A stretch of 64,000 bases of DNA from G963556115 sp963667375 (GTDB taxonomy: Bacteria > Planctomycetota > SZUA-567): NCBI GenBank assembly GCA_963667375.1, contig OY763323.1, positions 248,001 through 312,000 of the forward strand. The letters are read 5' to 3'. Below the pieces are notes generated by a model. It was not told the origin of the DNA. It worked only from the letters and a program-made list of their open reading frames with translations, and searched no databases. The translations under genes and the position numbers were made by a program. Positions 44,084-53,650 of the stretch are shown here, in pieces (positions within the stretch are counted from its first letter, which is position 1; each line of letters begins with the position of its first letter).

Positions 44084-45048
44084 TACTGTTGCCTTTTTGC
44101 ATCTGCATCTCTTACTATCTTCCAATAATTATACTGCCATGATCTATATTGCCAATCTGGGCAAGCTGAACAAATCTTAATCTCATCTCCCCGGCGCTCC
44201 AAATGTTTATGCCTCCATTCAGCAAATTCAGGACCATTCCAAATATCTTTTATTGATCTTTCAGTAATATTTGTAAATTTTTCAGCAAACGCAATATCTT
44301 CCCCGCACAAAGTCACATCCCCTCGACTATCTATATTAAGTCTTTCAAATAACCATGGACAAGGGACTCTATCAGCAGGCTGCAAGTAAGGAGTATCATC
44401 AGCAGAATTATTATCATTATACCCCCAAGTAAGAAATTTACGAACTTGAACTTTATCTACAATATTTTCCCAAAGAGCAACAGCTCTATCAATATCAATG
44501 CCTTCTTGGTTAATAATACTACAAACTATCTTCGTTTCTGAATTTAATTCATCCCTAATCTTACGAACCGCCTTGACATTTTTCAGCAATATATCCCAAT
44601 TCAGCCCTGGGCGTGCCAATGAATACTCTTGCTCATTACCCGCATCAACGCTAAATTCAAGAACATCTATATTATTTTCAATTAATGGTCTCACTTTTTT
44701 CTCATTAGACACCGATCCATTACTTATTATACCAAGCTTACACCCCTTATCTTTAGCATAAAGAGATAATTCAACCGCCTGCGGATGTAACATTGGTTCC
44801 CCTCCACCAGAAAGTCTAAGGTAAGCGCCATAACCACCGCATTCATCTGCAATCCGCTTAAAAATATCTTTCGGCATTATCATTGCATCTTTATAAGTAT
44901 CCCTAATGTCAGAATTATTATATGGACAATTCGGACATCCCGCATTACAAAGATAAATAAAAGACAACACAACCATCATTGGAAACTCTTTTGCTGACTC
45001 GCGGATACCATAATTGTCAGCAACATGTATTTTTGTTTCAATATTCAA
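44083..45048 (-). CDS. Radical SAM/SPASM enzyme, second of pair
   Basis: A 321-residue oxygen-sensitive enzyme using a 4Fe-4S cluster and S-adenosylmethionine. The radical SAM motif CNAGCPNCPY (Cys-x3-Cys-x2-Cys) is near residue 33. LSGGGEP is the glycine-rich SAM-binding motif. The C-terminal SPASM domain carries further cysteines (PCPWLFERL, LCGED, CSACPDW). The start is a TTG at 45048 because AAGGAG lies exactly seven bases upstream and overlaps the previous gene's TAA; it also gives the same N-terminal length (about 20 residues before EFP) as the sister enzyme. Gap to the upstream enzyme is 11 bases. The substrate is unknown. Confidence 0.88.
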   Translation of the reverse strand: MNIETKIHVADNYGIRESAKEFPMMVVLSFIYLCNAGCPNCPYNNSDIRDTYKDAMIMPKDIFKRIADECGGYGAYLRLSGGGEPMLHPQAVELSLYAKDKGCKLGIISNGSVSNEKKVRPLIENNIDVLEFSVDAGNEQEYSLARPGLNWDILLKNVKAVRKIRDELNSETKIVCSIINQEGIDIDRAVALWENIVDKVQVRKFLTWGYNDNNSADDTPYLQPADRVPCPWLFERLNIDSRGDVTLCGEDIAFAEKFTNITERSIKDIWNGPEFAEWRHKHLERRGDEIKICSACPDWQYRSWQYNYWKIVRDADAKRQQ

Positions 45049-45059
45049 ATGGCTTCTCC

Positions 45060-45986
45060 TTATAACAAATAATCTGCATATGCGCTCTGCCAATCTGAAC
45101 AATTTTTGCACAACGCCGGCAATTCATCCCATCTACCTTCTAGATGCATCTTTCTATAATCCCGAAGGCAACCATTGCACCACAACTCTTTTATTGAAGA
45201 ATCATTAACATTACCACACTTTACTTGACAATGCAGATCAACTGAGCAAAGAGCCGCTGTACCATCAGCGCAAATATTTATAGTGCGCATAAGCCAATAA
45301 CACGGCATGCGTTTAACATCCTTATTATCACGTAAATTATTCGCTTCAATAAGCCCGGCCCAACTAACTTTTGGACGTATTTTGACCTTTACACCTTGGT
45401 CATGCCAAAACCTTTTAAAATCTTCAACTTCTTTCTCATTAATATCACTTATTACAAACTGAACAAAAAGTTCTTGGTCACTTCGTCCAATGCTTTTCAA
45501 GCAATCTCTATATCCGAGAACATTATCAACCACTTTTTGATAATTTCCACCAATTCGAATTTGATCATAAATATCAGAGCTGAAAGAATCAACGCCAACA
45601 TATATTGCATCCAACCCAGCCTCAATATAAGCTTTTGCTCGATCATTAGTCATTAAAACACCATTAGTATTAACCACGACATCTGTTAATCCTTTGTCTT
45701 TGGCATATTTAATTCTTTCCGGCATATCCTTGCACAAAAAAGGATCTCCAAAAAATATCTCCCAAATTCTAGCATTTGGATTTTCTAGCGCTATCTCATC
45801 TATTATTTTAGCATATAACCCCATATTCATCGTCTCAATAGGACGATAATTTGTAATATTCTTATGGTCACACATAGAACACTTAAGATTACACGCACTG
45901 GTATTATCTAACAACACCACAGCTGGAAATTCTTTAGCTTCTGTTATCCGATCAACCTTGTTCAAATTATTAATAATTTCACTCAT
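45060..45986 (-). CDS. Radical SAM/SPASM enzyme, first of pair
   Basis: A 308-residue radical SAM enzyme. The cluster motif is CNLKCSMCDH (Cys-x3-Cys-x2-Cys, near residue 33), with a SPASM-type C-terminus (MPCYWLMRTINI, ALCSVDLHCQVKCGN, LCKNCSDWQSAYADYLL) holding auxiliary-cluster cysteines. ATG at 45986 has AGGAC six bases upstream. It shares layout and several motifs with the next gene (EAKEFPAVVLL versus ESAKEFPMMVVL), so the pair arose by duplication. No peptide substrate gene is seen, and the setting is a glycan locus, so sugar or lipid-carrier chemistry (deoxygenation, deamination or epimerisation) is the best inference. Confidence 0.88.
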   Translation of the reverse strand: MSEIINNLNKVDRITEAKEFPAVVLLDNTSACNLKCSMCDHKNITNYRPIETMNMGLYAKIIDEIALENPNARIWEIFFGDPFLCKDMPERIKYAKDKGLTDVVVNTNGVLMTNDRAKAYIEAGLDAIYVGVDSFSSDIYDQIRIGGNYQKVVDNVLGYRDCLKSIGRSDQELFVQFVISDINEKEVEDFKRFWHDQGVKVKIRPKVSWAGLIEANNLRDNKDVKRMPCYWLMRTINICADGTAALCSVDLHCQVKCGNVNDSSIKELWCNGCLRDYRKMHLEGRWDELPALCKNCSDWQSAYADYLL

Positions 45987-46254
45987 AACTGTCCTAAAAT
46001 ATGATATAATTAATGTACTTAGCCAATTTAATATACTATTAAATAATACAGTTATCATCTATAAATAACAATAGATAATTCCAAATTTATAAATATCATA
46101 AAATATTTCAGTTACCTGCTTAACCGTTACATTTGCCACAACCTTATCAAATCTTAAAATAATGAATAATACAATATTATATTTGACATGTTGGTATTTT
46201 AACATAATATTTAGTAGACTTAATCGTTTTTATCAGAGAAATAGGGATATCAAT
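45987..46254. other. Divergent promoter region between radical SAM genes
   Basis: About 270 AT-rich bases between the minus-strand SPASM pair and the plus-strand B12-type radical SAM gene. Promoters for both directions must lie here; a TATCAT (45998-46015 area, minus strand) is a possible -10 for the pair. Confidence 0.4.
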
Positions 46255-47685
46255 GTGAAAATACTATTATTACTTCCACCGACAAACTTATCCTCATCAT
46301 ATGGGTCTTTATCTGATTTTTCAAATCCTCAGCCTTCAATTGGAGTAGCATATATTGCAAGTGTCCTTAGAGAGAATAATCATAATGTAAAAGTCATTGA
46401 TGCTTATGTGCTGCAGTACAATATTGAGCAAATAAAAAGCGAAATCAAAAATTTTAGCCCCGATATAGTTGGCCTAAGTGTCCTGACATCCTCGGCAGAA
46501 GTTGTATATGTAATTTCTAAAGAAATACGGAGCATGCTACCTAAAGTAAAAATTGTAATGGGCAACATACATGCCTCTATATTCAGCGATGAAGTACTAA
46601 AAAACAGTTATGCTGATTATGTAATACACCGAGAAGGAGAAATTTCATTTTTGAATCTTGTAAATGCTATTAAAAGTGAACATAGCATTAAAAATGTAAA
46701 TGGGATCTCTTATATAAAAAATGGTGAAGTTATAAACAACAAAGTTGAAGGGCATATAGAAGATCTTGATGCGTTGCCATTCCCAGCATGGGATCTTTTC
46801 CCTATGGAAAAATATACCTGCGATCCAAGAACGGAAATAATAAAAGGGCATTCTGAATTCCAGATTATATCCTCGCGTGGGTGCCCTAATCAGTGCACGT
46901 TTTGCTCTTCACGTACAGAAAGAAGTTTGGGGCATAAATACCGAATGCGTACCCCAGCTCTAGTTGTAGATGAAATGGAATACATGCACCAAAAATACGG
47001 TGCGCTTGTTTTTTCTTTTATGGATCTGGCATTTCCACTAGTTAAAAATCATGCATATACGTTATGTGAAGAAATTATTAAGAGAAATTTGCATAAAAAA
47101 ATCAAATGGAGTACAGAATGTAGAGTAAAGCCACTTGATCAAGATATGCTTGATATAATGAAAAAATCTGGATGCCAACGAATTAATTTCGGAATCGAAT
47201 CAGGTAATAATGAGACACTACGCGACCTCAAGAAAAATTTCACGACTGATGATGTTGAAAAAGCGGTAAAAATGGCGCATAAATCCCGAATTGAGATTGA
47301 CGGTATGTTTATGATGGGGCTTCCTGGTGAAACTGAAGAAAAAATAATGGAAACAATTAAGTTCGCTATTAAATTAAATATCAGATATGCTATTTTTAAT
47401 ATCTTTGTTCCTTACCCAGGATGTGAATTATGGGACACTTTAAATTTAAATAACAAAATTCATTATAACAACTGGAGCGAATTTACTTCGTATCCAACAT
47501 ATTCAGGCGGAAAACCTGTTTACGTTCCAGACTCTTTAAGCTATGAAAAATTAATGAAACTACAAAGTTTAGCCATGAAAAAATTTTACTTCCGACCAAA
47601 ATTTATTTTAAATGAATTGAAGCATTTCAAATTTGACAAAATCCACTATTATATCAATGGGTTAAAAGGAATTTTATCAAAATAG
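46255..47685 (+). CDS. Cobalamin-binding radical SAM enzyme
   Basis: A 476-residue enzyme with an N-terminal B12-binding Rossmann domain (about residues 1-140: ILLLLPPTN, PSIGVAYIASVLRENNHNVKVID, SPDIVGLSVLTSS) and a central radical SAM domain with the cluster motif SSRGCPNQCTFCSS near residue 208. Class B radical SAM enzymes of this layout methylate unactivated carbons or rearrange rings; hopanoid, bacteriochlorophyll and phosphonate enzymes share it. GTG at 46255 is chosen because AGGGAT is seven bases upstream; the frame is open for 31 more codons upstream. It is the only plus-strand gene in a 30-kb minus-strand locus. The substrate is unknown. Confidence 0.88.
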   Translation: MKILLLLPPTNLSSSYGSLSDFSNPQPSIGVAYIASVLRENNHNVKVIDAYVLQYNIEQIKSEIKNFSPDIVGLSVLTSSAEVVYVISKEIRSMLPKVKIVMGNIHASIFSDEVLKNSYADYVIHREGEISFLNLVNAIKSEHSIKNVNGISYIKNGEVINNKVEGHIEDLDALPFPAWDLFPMEKYTCDPRTEIIKGHSEFQIISSRGCPNQCTFCSSRTERSLGHKYRMRTPALVVDEMEYMHQKYGALVFSFMDLAFPLVKNHAYTLCEEIIKRNLHKKIKWSTECRVKPLDQDMLDIMKKSGCQRINFGIESGNNETLRDLKKNFTTDDVEKAVKMAHKSRIEIDGMFMMGLPGETEEKIMETIKFAIKLNIRYAIFNIFVPYPGCELWDTLNLNNKIHYNNWSEFTSYPTYSGGKPVYVPDSLSYEKLMKLQSLAMKKFYFRPKFILNELKHFKFDKIHYYINGLKGILSK

Positions 47686-47740
47686 AGCACCAATTTAATT
47701 CAAAAGCTATATAAAAATCACCTGCTATTTCACTAATATA

Positions 47741-48463
47741 TTACTTCATATACTCTTCACCAGGAAATGGCGTAAAAGCCCTGCGAATTACTTCTGAAGA
47801 TAAATTTAAATTCTCTATTATTTTTTTACCTTCATTTGACCAAGCTTTAGGATAATATGAAGACCCCTCGGTTTTTTCACTGGATTCAGTCAGCAATAAT
47901 GTATCTGAACAATACTTATTTACAATAGTATTAGTTGCTTTTTCTGCTAGTTCATATAGCTTCGCTCTCAAATCACCATCAGTGATATTATCAGGAATAT
48001 CAATCACCTCTCTAAAATAAACCTCCCCCTTGTCAAATCCCTTAACAAGTTTATGAATACTTAAGCCTGTTTTTGAATAACCAAGCAAGATAGCCCAATT
48101 AGTTGGTGTAGGCCCCCGCAAATCTGGCAACAATGAGGGATGAATATTTACTGCCATTTTTGCTGTATTTAACACGATATCACTTAACAAGTAATTGTAA
48201 GTTGCACAAATAATCAAATCAGGTGAAAAATCTATGCATTTTTCAAAAACGATATTTTGTTCATGCTCTTCAATATATAAAATACCTAGTTTCTTACATT
48301 CAAATTGGATAGAGTTAAGATCGTAATATGGAAATTTACCTCTTTCTTTTCGTGTAAACAGTAATATATCTTTCACATTCTGGTTTCTTTCAAGTTCAGC
48401 AAGAACATTATTCCCCATTCCAGTGTTTGCAAATAAAACCACTTTAAGCTGCCCACTATTCAT
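47741..48463 (-). CDS. Sugar N-formyltransferase (Fmt-like)
   Basis: A 240-residue enzyme of the formyl-transferase fold. The catalytic triad Asn106-His108-Asp144 is present (VNIHPSLLP and GFDKGE), with the same 36-residue His-to-Asp spacing as ArnA/Fmt. It is much shorter than methionyl-tRNA formyltransferase (about 315) and lacks its C-terminal tRNA domain, which points to nucleotide-sugar formylation (VioF, QdtF, WlaRD type). The substrate is likely a dTDP-amino-deoxy sugar, perhaps from the FdtA/FdtB-like route here, using N10-formyltetrahydrofolate. The start overlaps the upstream GT2 gene's stop by eight bases. Confidence 0.85.
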   Translation of the reverse strand: MNSGQLKVVLFANTGMGNNVLAELERNQNVKDILLFTRKERGKFPYYDLNSIQFECKKLGILYIEEHEQNIVFEKCIDFSPDLIICATYNYLLSDIVLNTAKMAVNIHPSLLPDLRGPTPTNWAILLGYSKTGLSIHKLVKGFDKGEVYFREVIDIPDNITDGDLRAKLYELAEKATNTIVNKYCSDTLLLTESSEKTEGSSYYPKAWSNEGKKIIENLNLSSEVIRRAFTPFPGEEYMK

Positions 48464-49394
48464 CTTTTATTTCCCACATTGAATCATTCAAGCGTATAAT
48501 ATTTCCTGAATGATTGATTATTTTGTCGCAAATTTTAAACTTAAAAAAGTAGTAAAAAACATCACAAACACTTCGTATTATTGAAGCCAATTTAGTTCCT
48601 TTAGCGTCCCCTTTCTTTCTAGGTATAAAACTTATTGGTACTTCACAAATTCTAGCACCATTCCAATATGATTTAAAGAGCAATTCAGGATTAATAAATG
48701 AACTGCTGGACTCAACGTTTATTCCCTGTGCCAATTTACTGCGGTAAATACAAACATTTTGGTAATCTGATAATTGCACACCAAACAACAACCTAATCAA
48801 TAAATAATTTATAAGCGAAACAAGTGCTTTTCCAATTGTATCCGACCGTTTTGTAATATGCTTAATAGAAAAAATCTTAATTACACCGGCAATTAAACGA
48901 TGAAGATGATTCACTGCTTTAACTGGGCTTCTTCTAACTCCTGCTATAACATCGGCATCGCATAATTGCATATAGTCCAAAAAACCTCTTAATTTGCTAA
49001 TATCATAAGACCAGTCAACGGTCTGCCAAAGCAAATACTCCTTACTTGCATGTTTAATTGCATTTGAACACGCATAAGCTACACCTTGATTCCCAGGATT
49101 ATCTACAAGTATTATTTTCAAATTACATTGACTATACTCCAGAACAATATCTTTTGTACGATCTACACTACCATCATTAACAATAATCAATTCATAATCA
49201 TCTGTTACTTTTTCAAGTAGTTTTATAGCATTTTCAATATAATCACCAATATTTTCTTCTTCATTATATGCCCAACCAAGACATGACAACCCTTTTGAAA
49301 ATTTTGGCAAATTATCGCAATACTCCTGAGAATAAATAACTTTATTCAGACAAATATTTTCCGAAGTAACTATTTTATGCTCTTTAATTTCCAT
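48456..49394 (-). CDS. GT2 family glycosyltransferase
   Basis: A 312-residue GT2 enzyme, similar to dolichol-phosphate-mannose-type transferases. The GT-A signature is CLGWAYNEEENIGDYI followed by the DxD region IVNDGSVDRT (about residues 73-82), and a second pattern ASKEYLLWQTVDWSYD occurs in place of the usual GDAD (near 118-130). The donor is probably a UDP- or GDP-sugar, acceptor unknown. The N-terminal 35 residues are an extension before the fold. It overlaps the formyltransferase by eight bases at its end and follows asparagine synthase after 17 bases. Confidence 0.88.
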   Translation of the reverse strand: MEIKEHKIVTSENICLNKVIYSQEYCDNLPKFSKGLSCLGWAYNEEENIGDYIENAIKLLEKVTDDYELIIVNDGSVDRTKDIVLEYSQCNLKIILVDNPGNQGVAYACSNAIKHASKEYLLWQTVDWSYDISKLRGFLDYMQLCDADVIAGVRRSPVKAVNHLHRLIAGVIKIFSIKHITKRSDTIGKALVSLINYLLIRLLFGVQLSDYQNVCIYRSKLAQGINVESSSSFINPELLFKSYWNGARICEVPISFIPRKKGDAKGTKLASIIRSVCDVFYYFFKFKICDKIINHSGNIIRLNDSMWEIKDE

Positions 49395-49411
49395 ACTTAA
49401 TTCATTTCACT

Positions 49412-51304
49412 CTAACCAATACATTCTTTATACCAAACTGTAAAACATATCAAATTCCAGATTTTAGCATTTATTTCTGTGGAACCCTTTGCTAATTGAC
49501 TAAATATCCCCTCAACATAATCCATATTAAAAAAACCTACAGGTATATCACGCAATTGAGCAAGCCCCCACTCTTTAAGTGGACCATGCAACCAAGTATA
49601 ATTAGGCTGCACAAAACCTTCTTTTGAACGAGACAACAAATCTTCAGGTAATAATTGTTTCATTGCCAGCTTATGTATATATTTATTTATTCCGCTTTTA
49701 ATCTTAAGACGGCCAGGCAATGAATTTGCGAACTCAATCATTCTATAATCTAAATATGGACAACGAACTTCAACAGAAAATGCCATTGACAAGCGATCAA
49801 CAAATGGTAAAACTTGATTAGGAAGCAACTCATGTTGGTCAATTTCCAAAGCTTTATTAAGAGCATCAGACGCGGTTAATGCACCATTTATATTAGCATA
49901 AACAGCATCATATGCAGGTTTTTTATTAGTAATTTCAGCTTTAATCAAGAATTCAGGTGACAATAAATGCAACCTCTCTGATGCTGTGAAAACAGACAAG
50001 CGATCACGTATGTTAACTGTATCTAAGAACGCCAGCTGTTTCAAAAAATTAAAACTTTTACTATCATTATACGGGGTCAAACTTTTACGCTCATCAATTG
50101 TCAAATCTTTCAGGTCATTTTTACCCTGCTGCAAGAAACAATTAATCTTCTCAAGCGGCTGAGCAATTCTATGCGAAAGATACGAACCAAACAACTCATC
50201 AGCCCCATCACCAGATAAAGCAACCTTAACTTGAGATTGTATCAAAGGCGTAAGGAAATAAGTCGAACAGGTCCCTGAAAAAGGCTCATCGAAAGCTCTT
50301 TGCACCCCTGCCATACCTGCTGCAAATTTTTCAGGGGTAAGCACCTCTTCAAAATGTTCCGTGTATAGACGTTTGCTCATCAGACGGGAATAATCACGAT
50401 CCAGATTTTTACCTAAAAATTGCCCACTTGAACTCTCATCATAAATCAGACAAAATGTTTTAAATTTATTTTTTACATGCTTACGCATTAATGCAGCTAC
50501 AGACGAACTATCGACACCTCCAGAAAGATAAGCGCCATAAGGCGCATCGCAATCAAGACGAAGCTTTACAGCATTATCAAGCAGTCTCAAAATTTCTTCA
50601 GCAGCATCCTGTTCATTAATATTATCATTTATATTAGCGAAATTAACTTGCCAATACGGCACAGTTACAATATCCTTTCCCCTTTGCCATTTTAGATAAT
50701 GCCCTGGAAGTAATTGTTTTATATCTTTGAAAGCTGTTCTAGGTGCCGAAATATTTTTCAGGCCAAAATAACTATACAAAGCTTTATAGTCTAGCTCATC
50801 ACTGACTAAGGGATGAACACGTAAAGATTTTATTTCTGAAGCAAAAGCTAAATCCCCGTTAATAAAACTATAATATAACGGTTTTTTACCAATTCGATCC
50901 CGATACAACAATAAAGTTTCTGTCCGATCATCCCACAGCGCAACCCCGAACATTCCATTAACTTTTTTCACCCATTCAGCTCCACACTCCTCATATAAAT
51001 GTGGGATAACCTCTATATCCAAATGATCCGTACTAAATTTATGACCTTTAGTTAATAAATGTTCTCTAAGTTGCCTATAATTATAAATCTCACCATTACA
51101 AACAGAACTAATTGTACCAGATTCATTAATTACAGGCTGCTGCCCTTCAGCCAAATCAACAATACTTAATCTACGCATCGCAAATGAAAACTGCTGAGTC
51201 TCAATATAACCGGCATCATCTGGGCCACGATGAAAAATTTGATCATTCATTCTCCTTAAGATATGATTATCTGGAGTTCCCGTAAAACCGCAAATACCAC
51301 ACAT
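49412..51304 (-). CDS. Asparagine synthase (glutamine-hydrolysing), AsnB/WbpS-like
   Basis: A 630-residue two-domain amidotransferase. Class II glutaminase domain starts at catalytic Cys2 (MCGICGFTG), with the RLSIVDLAEGQQPV segment; the synthase domain has the PP-loop LSGGVDSSSVAALM (about residue 265). The start ATG has AAGGGAA upstream. In glycan loci such enzymes amidate uronic-acid carboxyls (WbpS-like) rather than make asparagine; which applies here is unknown. It stands between the flippase-like protein and GT2 gene on one strand and likely shares their transcript. Confidence 0.93.
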   Translation of the reverse strand: MCGICGFTGTPDNHILRRMNDQIFHRGPDDAGYIETQQFSFAMRRLSIVDLAEGQQPVINESGTISSVCNGEIYNYRQLREHLLTKGHKFSTDHLDIEVIPHLYEECGAEWVKKVNGMFGVALWDDRTETLLLYRDRIGKKPLYYSFINGDLAFASEIKSLRVHPLVSDELDYKALYSYFGLKNISAPRTAFKDIKQLLPGHYLKWQRGKDIVTVPYWQVNFANINDNINEQDAAEEILRLLDNAVKLRLDCDAPYGAYLSGGVDSSSVAALMRKHVKNKFKTFCLIYDESSSGQFLGKNLDRDYSRLMSKRLYTEHFEEVLTPEKFAAGMAGVQRAFDEPFSGTCSTYFLTPLIQSQVKVALSGDGADELFGSYLSHRIAQPLEKINCFLQQGKNDLKDLTIDERKSLTPYNDSKSFNFLKQLAFLDTVNIRDRLSVFTASERLHLLSPEFLIKAEITNKKPAYDAVYANINGALTASDALNKALEIDQHELLPNQVLPFVDRLSMAFSVEVRCPYLDYRMIEFANSLPGRLKIKSGINKYIHKLAMKQLLPEDLLSRSKEGFVQPNYTWLHGPLKEWGLAQLRDIPVGFFNMDYVEGIFSQLAKGSTEINAKIWNLICFTVWYKECIG

Positions 51305-51333
51305 ATTAATTCCCTTACTATCACAAAAGCAAC

Positions 51334-52497
51334 TTATTTAGATTTTACAACAAACAACTCACGCAATAACATAATGCCACCACCCAACATTACAATATAC
51401 CCTAAAATACGATATACCAGATATGCCGCCACTCCTTCATTAATAAATCCACCAGATATCAGAGTTAAAGTTGCCCCAAATGCTGCTTCGCCAATACCAA
51501 TTCCTGCCCCTGGTAATGGTAAAACACTTGTAAAAATACCCATAGCCCCACTTACATATATTTGCAAAAAACTTGGCTTTTCCACCAAAACGGAGTTGAC
51601 ACAAAAATATATTGCACATAAGCTTAAAAATTGCACCACAAGAGCTAAAAATACTGAGCTCACAAGTACGAATGGGCTTTTATTGTATTCATACAAGGAA
51701 TCCAAAAGAAAACAAATATTTTCCCCAAATGGCAACTTGCTTTTAAGAAACCTGTAAACAAAGCCTGAGTCAGAACATCCTAAAATAAAATAATACCCAA
51801 AAAATACTGATATTTGAAATAAAACGAACCAAAAAAACGGAACGCCTAAAAGTTTAAAATCAATCACTTGATAGATATAAATAAAATACTCAGAATAATA
51901 ATCATAAGACCAAAAATAACTCATAATAACGACTGATATATATAACATCAGCTTTAACCACCTATTTATCAATCCCGCTAAAGTAATTCCAACCAACCAG
52001 CAAATAAGCATAATTGATAAATTTGCAGCTAATGCAAAAACTCCCATAAGTTTAAAACTATTTGTAACCGCAAATCCTAAGATAACGACACCGATACTAA
52101 CAGTAAGCATTAACCCAAGAACTGAGGTAAAACGATTGACAATCAATGCAGCAGTAATATCTCTTTTACGTGAAATATATTTAAAATAATGCGCAAATAA
52201 TACTGCATCAACACCGGTTACTCCAATAGTAAATACACCTACAAAATTTGCAGACCAATTTATTGCTAACGAGTTTAATAAACATAAGTTAGGTTTAAAA
52301 ATCCGAAAAAGTAACCACTGCCTAAACCCAGATAATTGCACTGCAAAAAACAAAAACAAGCTCCCAGTAACAGCCTGAAACCATTGATCACTTCTAATTT
52401 TAACATCTCGAAAATTAAGCTTTCCGGAAGTAAACAGCAAATAAAAAATGATTACAATAAAAAGCACCTTAAATATTATTTTTATTTTGGGAAACAT
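51334..52497 (-). CDS. LPG-synthase-TM-like flippase (UPF0104 family)
   Basis: A 387-residue inner-membrane protein with about eight to ten hydrophobic segments, matching the lysylphosphatidylglycerol synthase transmembrane region / UPF0104 family, and lacking the soluble catalytic domain of MprF. Characteristic elements: NWSANFVGVFTIGVTGVDAV (in part) and the late SGAMGIFTSVLPLPGAGIGIGEAAF loop. Members flip lipid or polyprenyl-linked glycans (AglD/MprF-like); here a lipid-linked sugar carrier is the natural guess. The start is 12 bases after the DegT stop. Confidence 0.8.
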   Translation of the reverse strand: MFPKIKIIFKVLFIVIIFYLLFTSGKLNFRDVKIRSDQWFQAVTGSLFLFFAVQLSGFRQWLLFRIFKPNLCLLNSLAINWSANFVGVFTIGVTGVDAVLFAHYFKYISRKRDITAALIVNRFTSVLGLMLTVSIGVVILGFAVTNSFKLMGVFALAANLSIMLICWLVGITLAGLINRWLKLMLYISVVIMSYFWSYDYYSEYFIYIYQVIDFKLLGVPFFWFVLFQISVFFGYYFILGCSDSGFVYRFLKSKLPFGENICFLLDSLYEYNKSPFVLVSSVFLALVVQFLSLCAIYFCVNSVLVEKPSFLQIYVSGAMGIFTSVLPLPGAGIGIGEAAFGATLTLISGGFINEGVAAYLVYRILGYIVMLGGGIMLLRELFVVKSK

Positions 52498-52509
52498 CCA
52501 TAAACTCGT

Positions 52510-53631
52510 TCAAATTTGAAAAGCATCTAATACATGCATAATGTTCTCAATGTCATTATTGTTTAAAAACAGATGAAACGGTAAAGAAATCGTTGAATCG
52601 CCTATTCGTTTAGCGGCAGGAAAATCTTCTGGTTTATAACCCAAAGTCTGTCTAAAATACGATAATGTATGAATAGCTCTGTAATTAACAGCGACTCCAA
52701 TCATATTATTCTGCAAATGCTGTAATAGTGCATCTCTCAAATCAGGGTCAACCCATATTGTATATAGGTGACAAGCACTTTTCCCTACTGCTTGAGGTTT
52801 ATTTATCCATTTGAATTTAGCAAGACTTTTATCATACTGTTTCCATAACTCCTGTCTCTGGCCCCATTGACTATCAATTCTATCAATTTGATTTAGCAAT
52901 AATGCAGATAAAATATCAGAAGGATTGTATTTCCATCCGAGCATTACCATATCCCAATGCTTGTAATTTCCCTTATATCTATCAGCAGCTTCTTTACTCA
53001 TACCATGAGTACGCAATTGATTGACTGTTTTAGCAATATGATGATTATTTGACACTAAAGCCCCTCCTTCACCACATGTAAGATTTTTTGTAGCGTAAAA
53101 ACTGTAGCACACGGCATCTCCAAGTTCACCTGGGCGCACACCGTCACGCTCTCCTTCCAAGCAATGAGCCGCATCTTCTATCAATATTAACCCATATTTA
53201 TCAGCTATAACCCTAAGAGCCTTCATGTCAGCCATTGCACCATAAAGATGTATAGGAATAATAGCCTTGGTTCGCTCCGTTATTGCCTCTTCTACTAATT
53301 CAGGATTAAGTAACCCCGTGTCATTCTCACAATCCACAAAAACCGGCTTCGCTCCTGTATGCATAATCGCTGTAGCAGTTGCAATAAAAGTCATAGGACA
53401 TGTTATAACTTCATCACCATTTCCTATACCACATGCCAGCAGGGACAAATGTAATGCAGCTGTACAAGAATTCAACAACACGGCATTATCAAGTTTTGTA
53501 TAGGAAGAAAGTTTTTGCTCAACTTTCGCCGTAATATTTCCAGTAGTAAGAAATAATGATTTCATTACACTTACAGCTTTATCAATATCCTCTTCCTGTA
53601 ATTTATGCTTATAAAATTCGATCTGATTCAT
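52510..53631 (-). CDS. DegT/DnrJ/EryC1 sugar aminotransferase
   Basis: PLP-dependent aminotransferase (373 residues) acting on a nucleotide-linked keto sugar. PLP site: VLLNSCTAALHLSLL (near residue 55) and Schiff-base lysine in CYSFYATKNLTCGEGGAL near 183; the conserved LIEDAAHCLEG is near 150. ATG at 53631 was chosen over a TTG five codons earlier. It is a second aminotransferase besides the FdtB-like one and the PseC-like one, so three amino sugars may be made. ArnB/PseC-type relatives transfer to C4. No dedicated dehydratase is next to it. Confidence 0.9.
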   Translation of the reverse strand: MNQIEFYKHKLQEEDIDKAVSVMKSLFLTTGNITAKVEQKLSSYTKLDNAVLLNSCTAALHLSLLACGIGNGDEVITCPMTFIATATAIMHTGAKPVFVDCENDTGLLNPELVEEAITERTKAIIPIHLYGAMADMKALRVIADKYGLILIEDAAHCLEGERDGVRPGELGDAVCYSFYATKNLTCGEGGALVSNNHHIAKTVNQLRTHGMSKEAADRYKGNYKHWDMVMLGWKYNPSDILSALLLNQIDRIDSQWGQRQELWKQYDKSLAKFKWINKPQAVGKSACHLYTIWVDPDLRDALLQHLQNNMIGVAVNYRAIHTLSYFRQTLGYKPEDFPAAKRIGDSTISLPFHLFLNNNDIENIMHVLDAFQI

Positions 53632-53650
53632 AGAATTACGCCTCAAGCTA

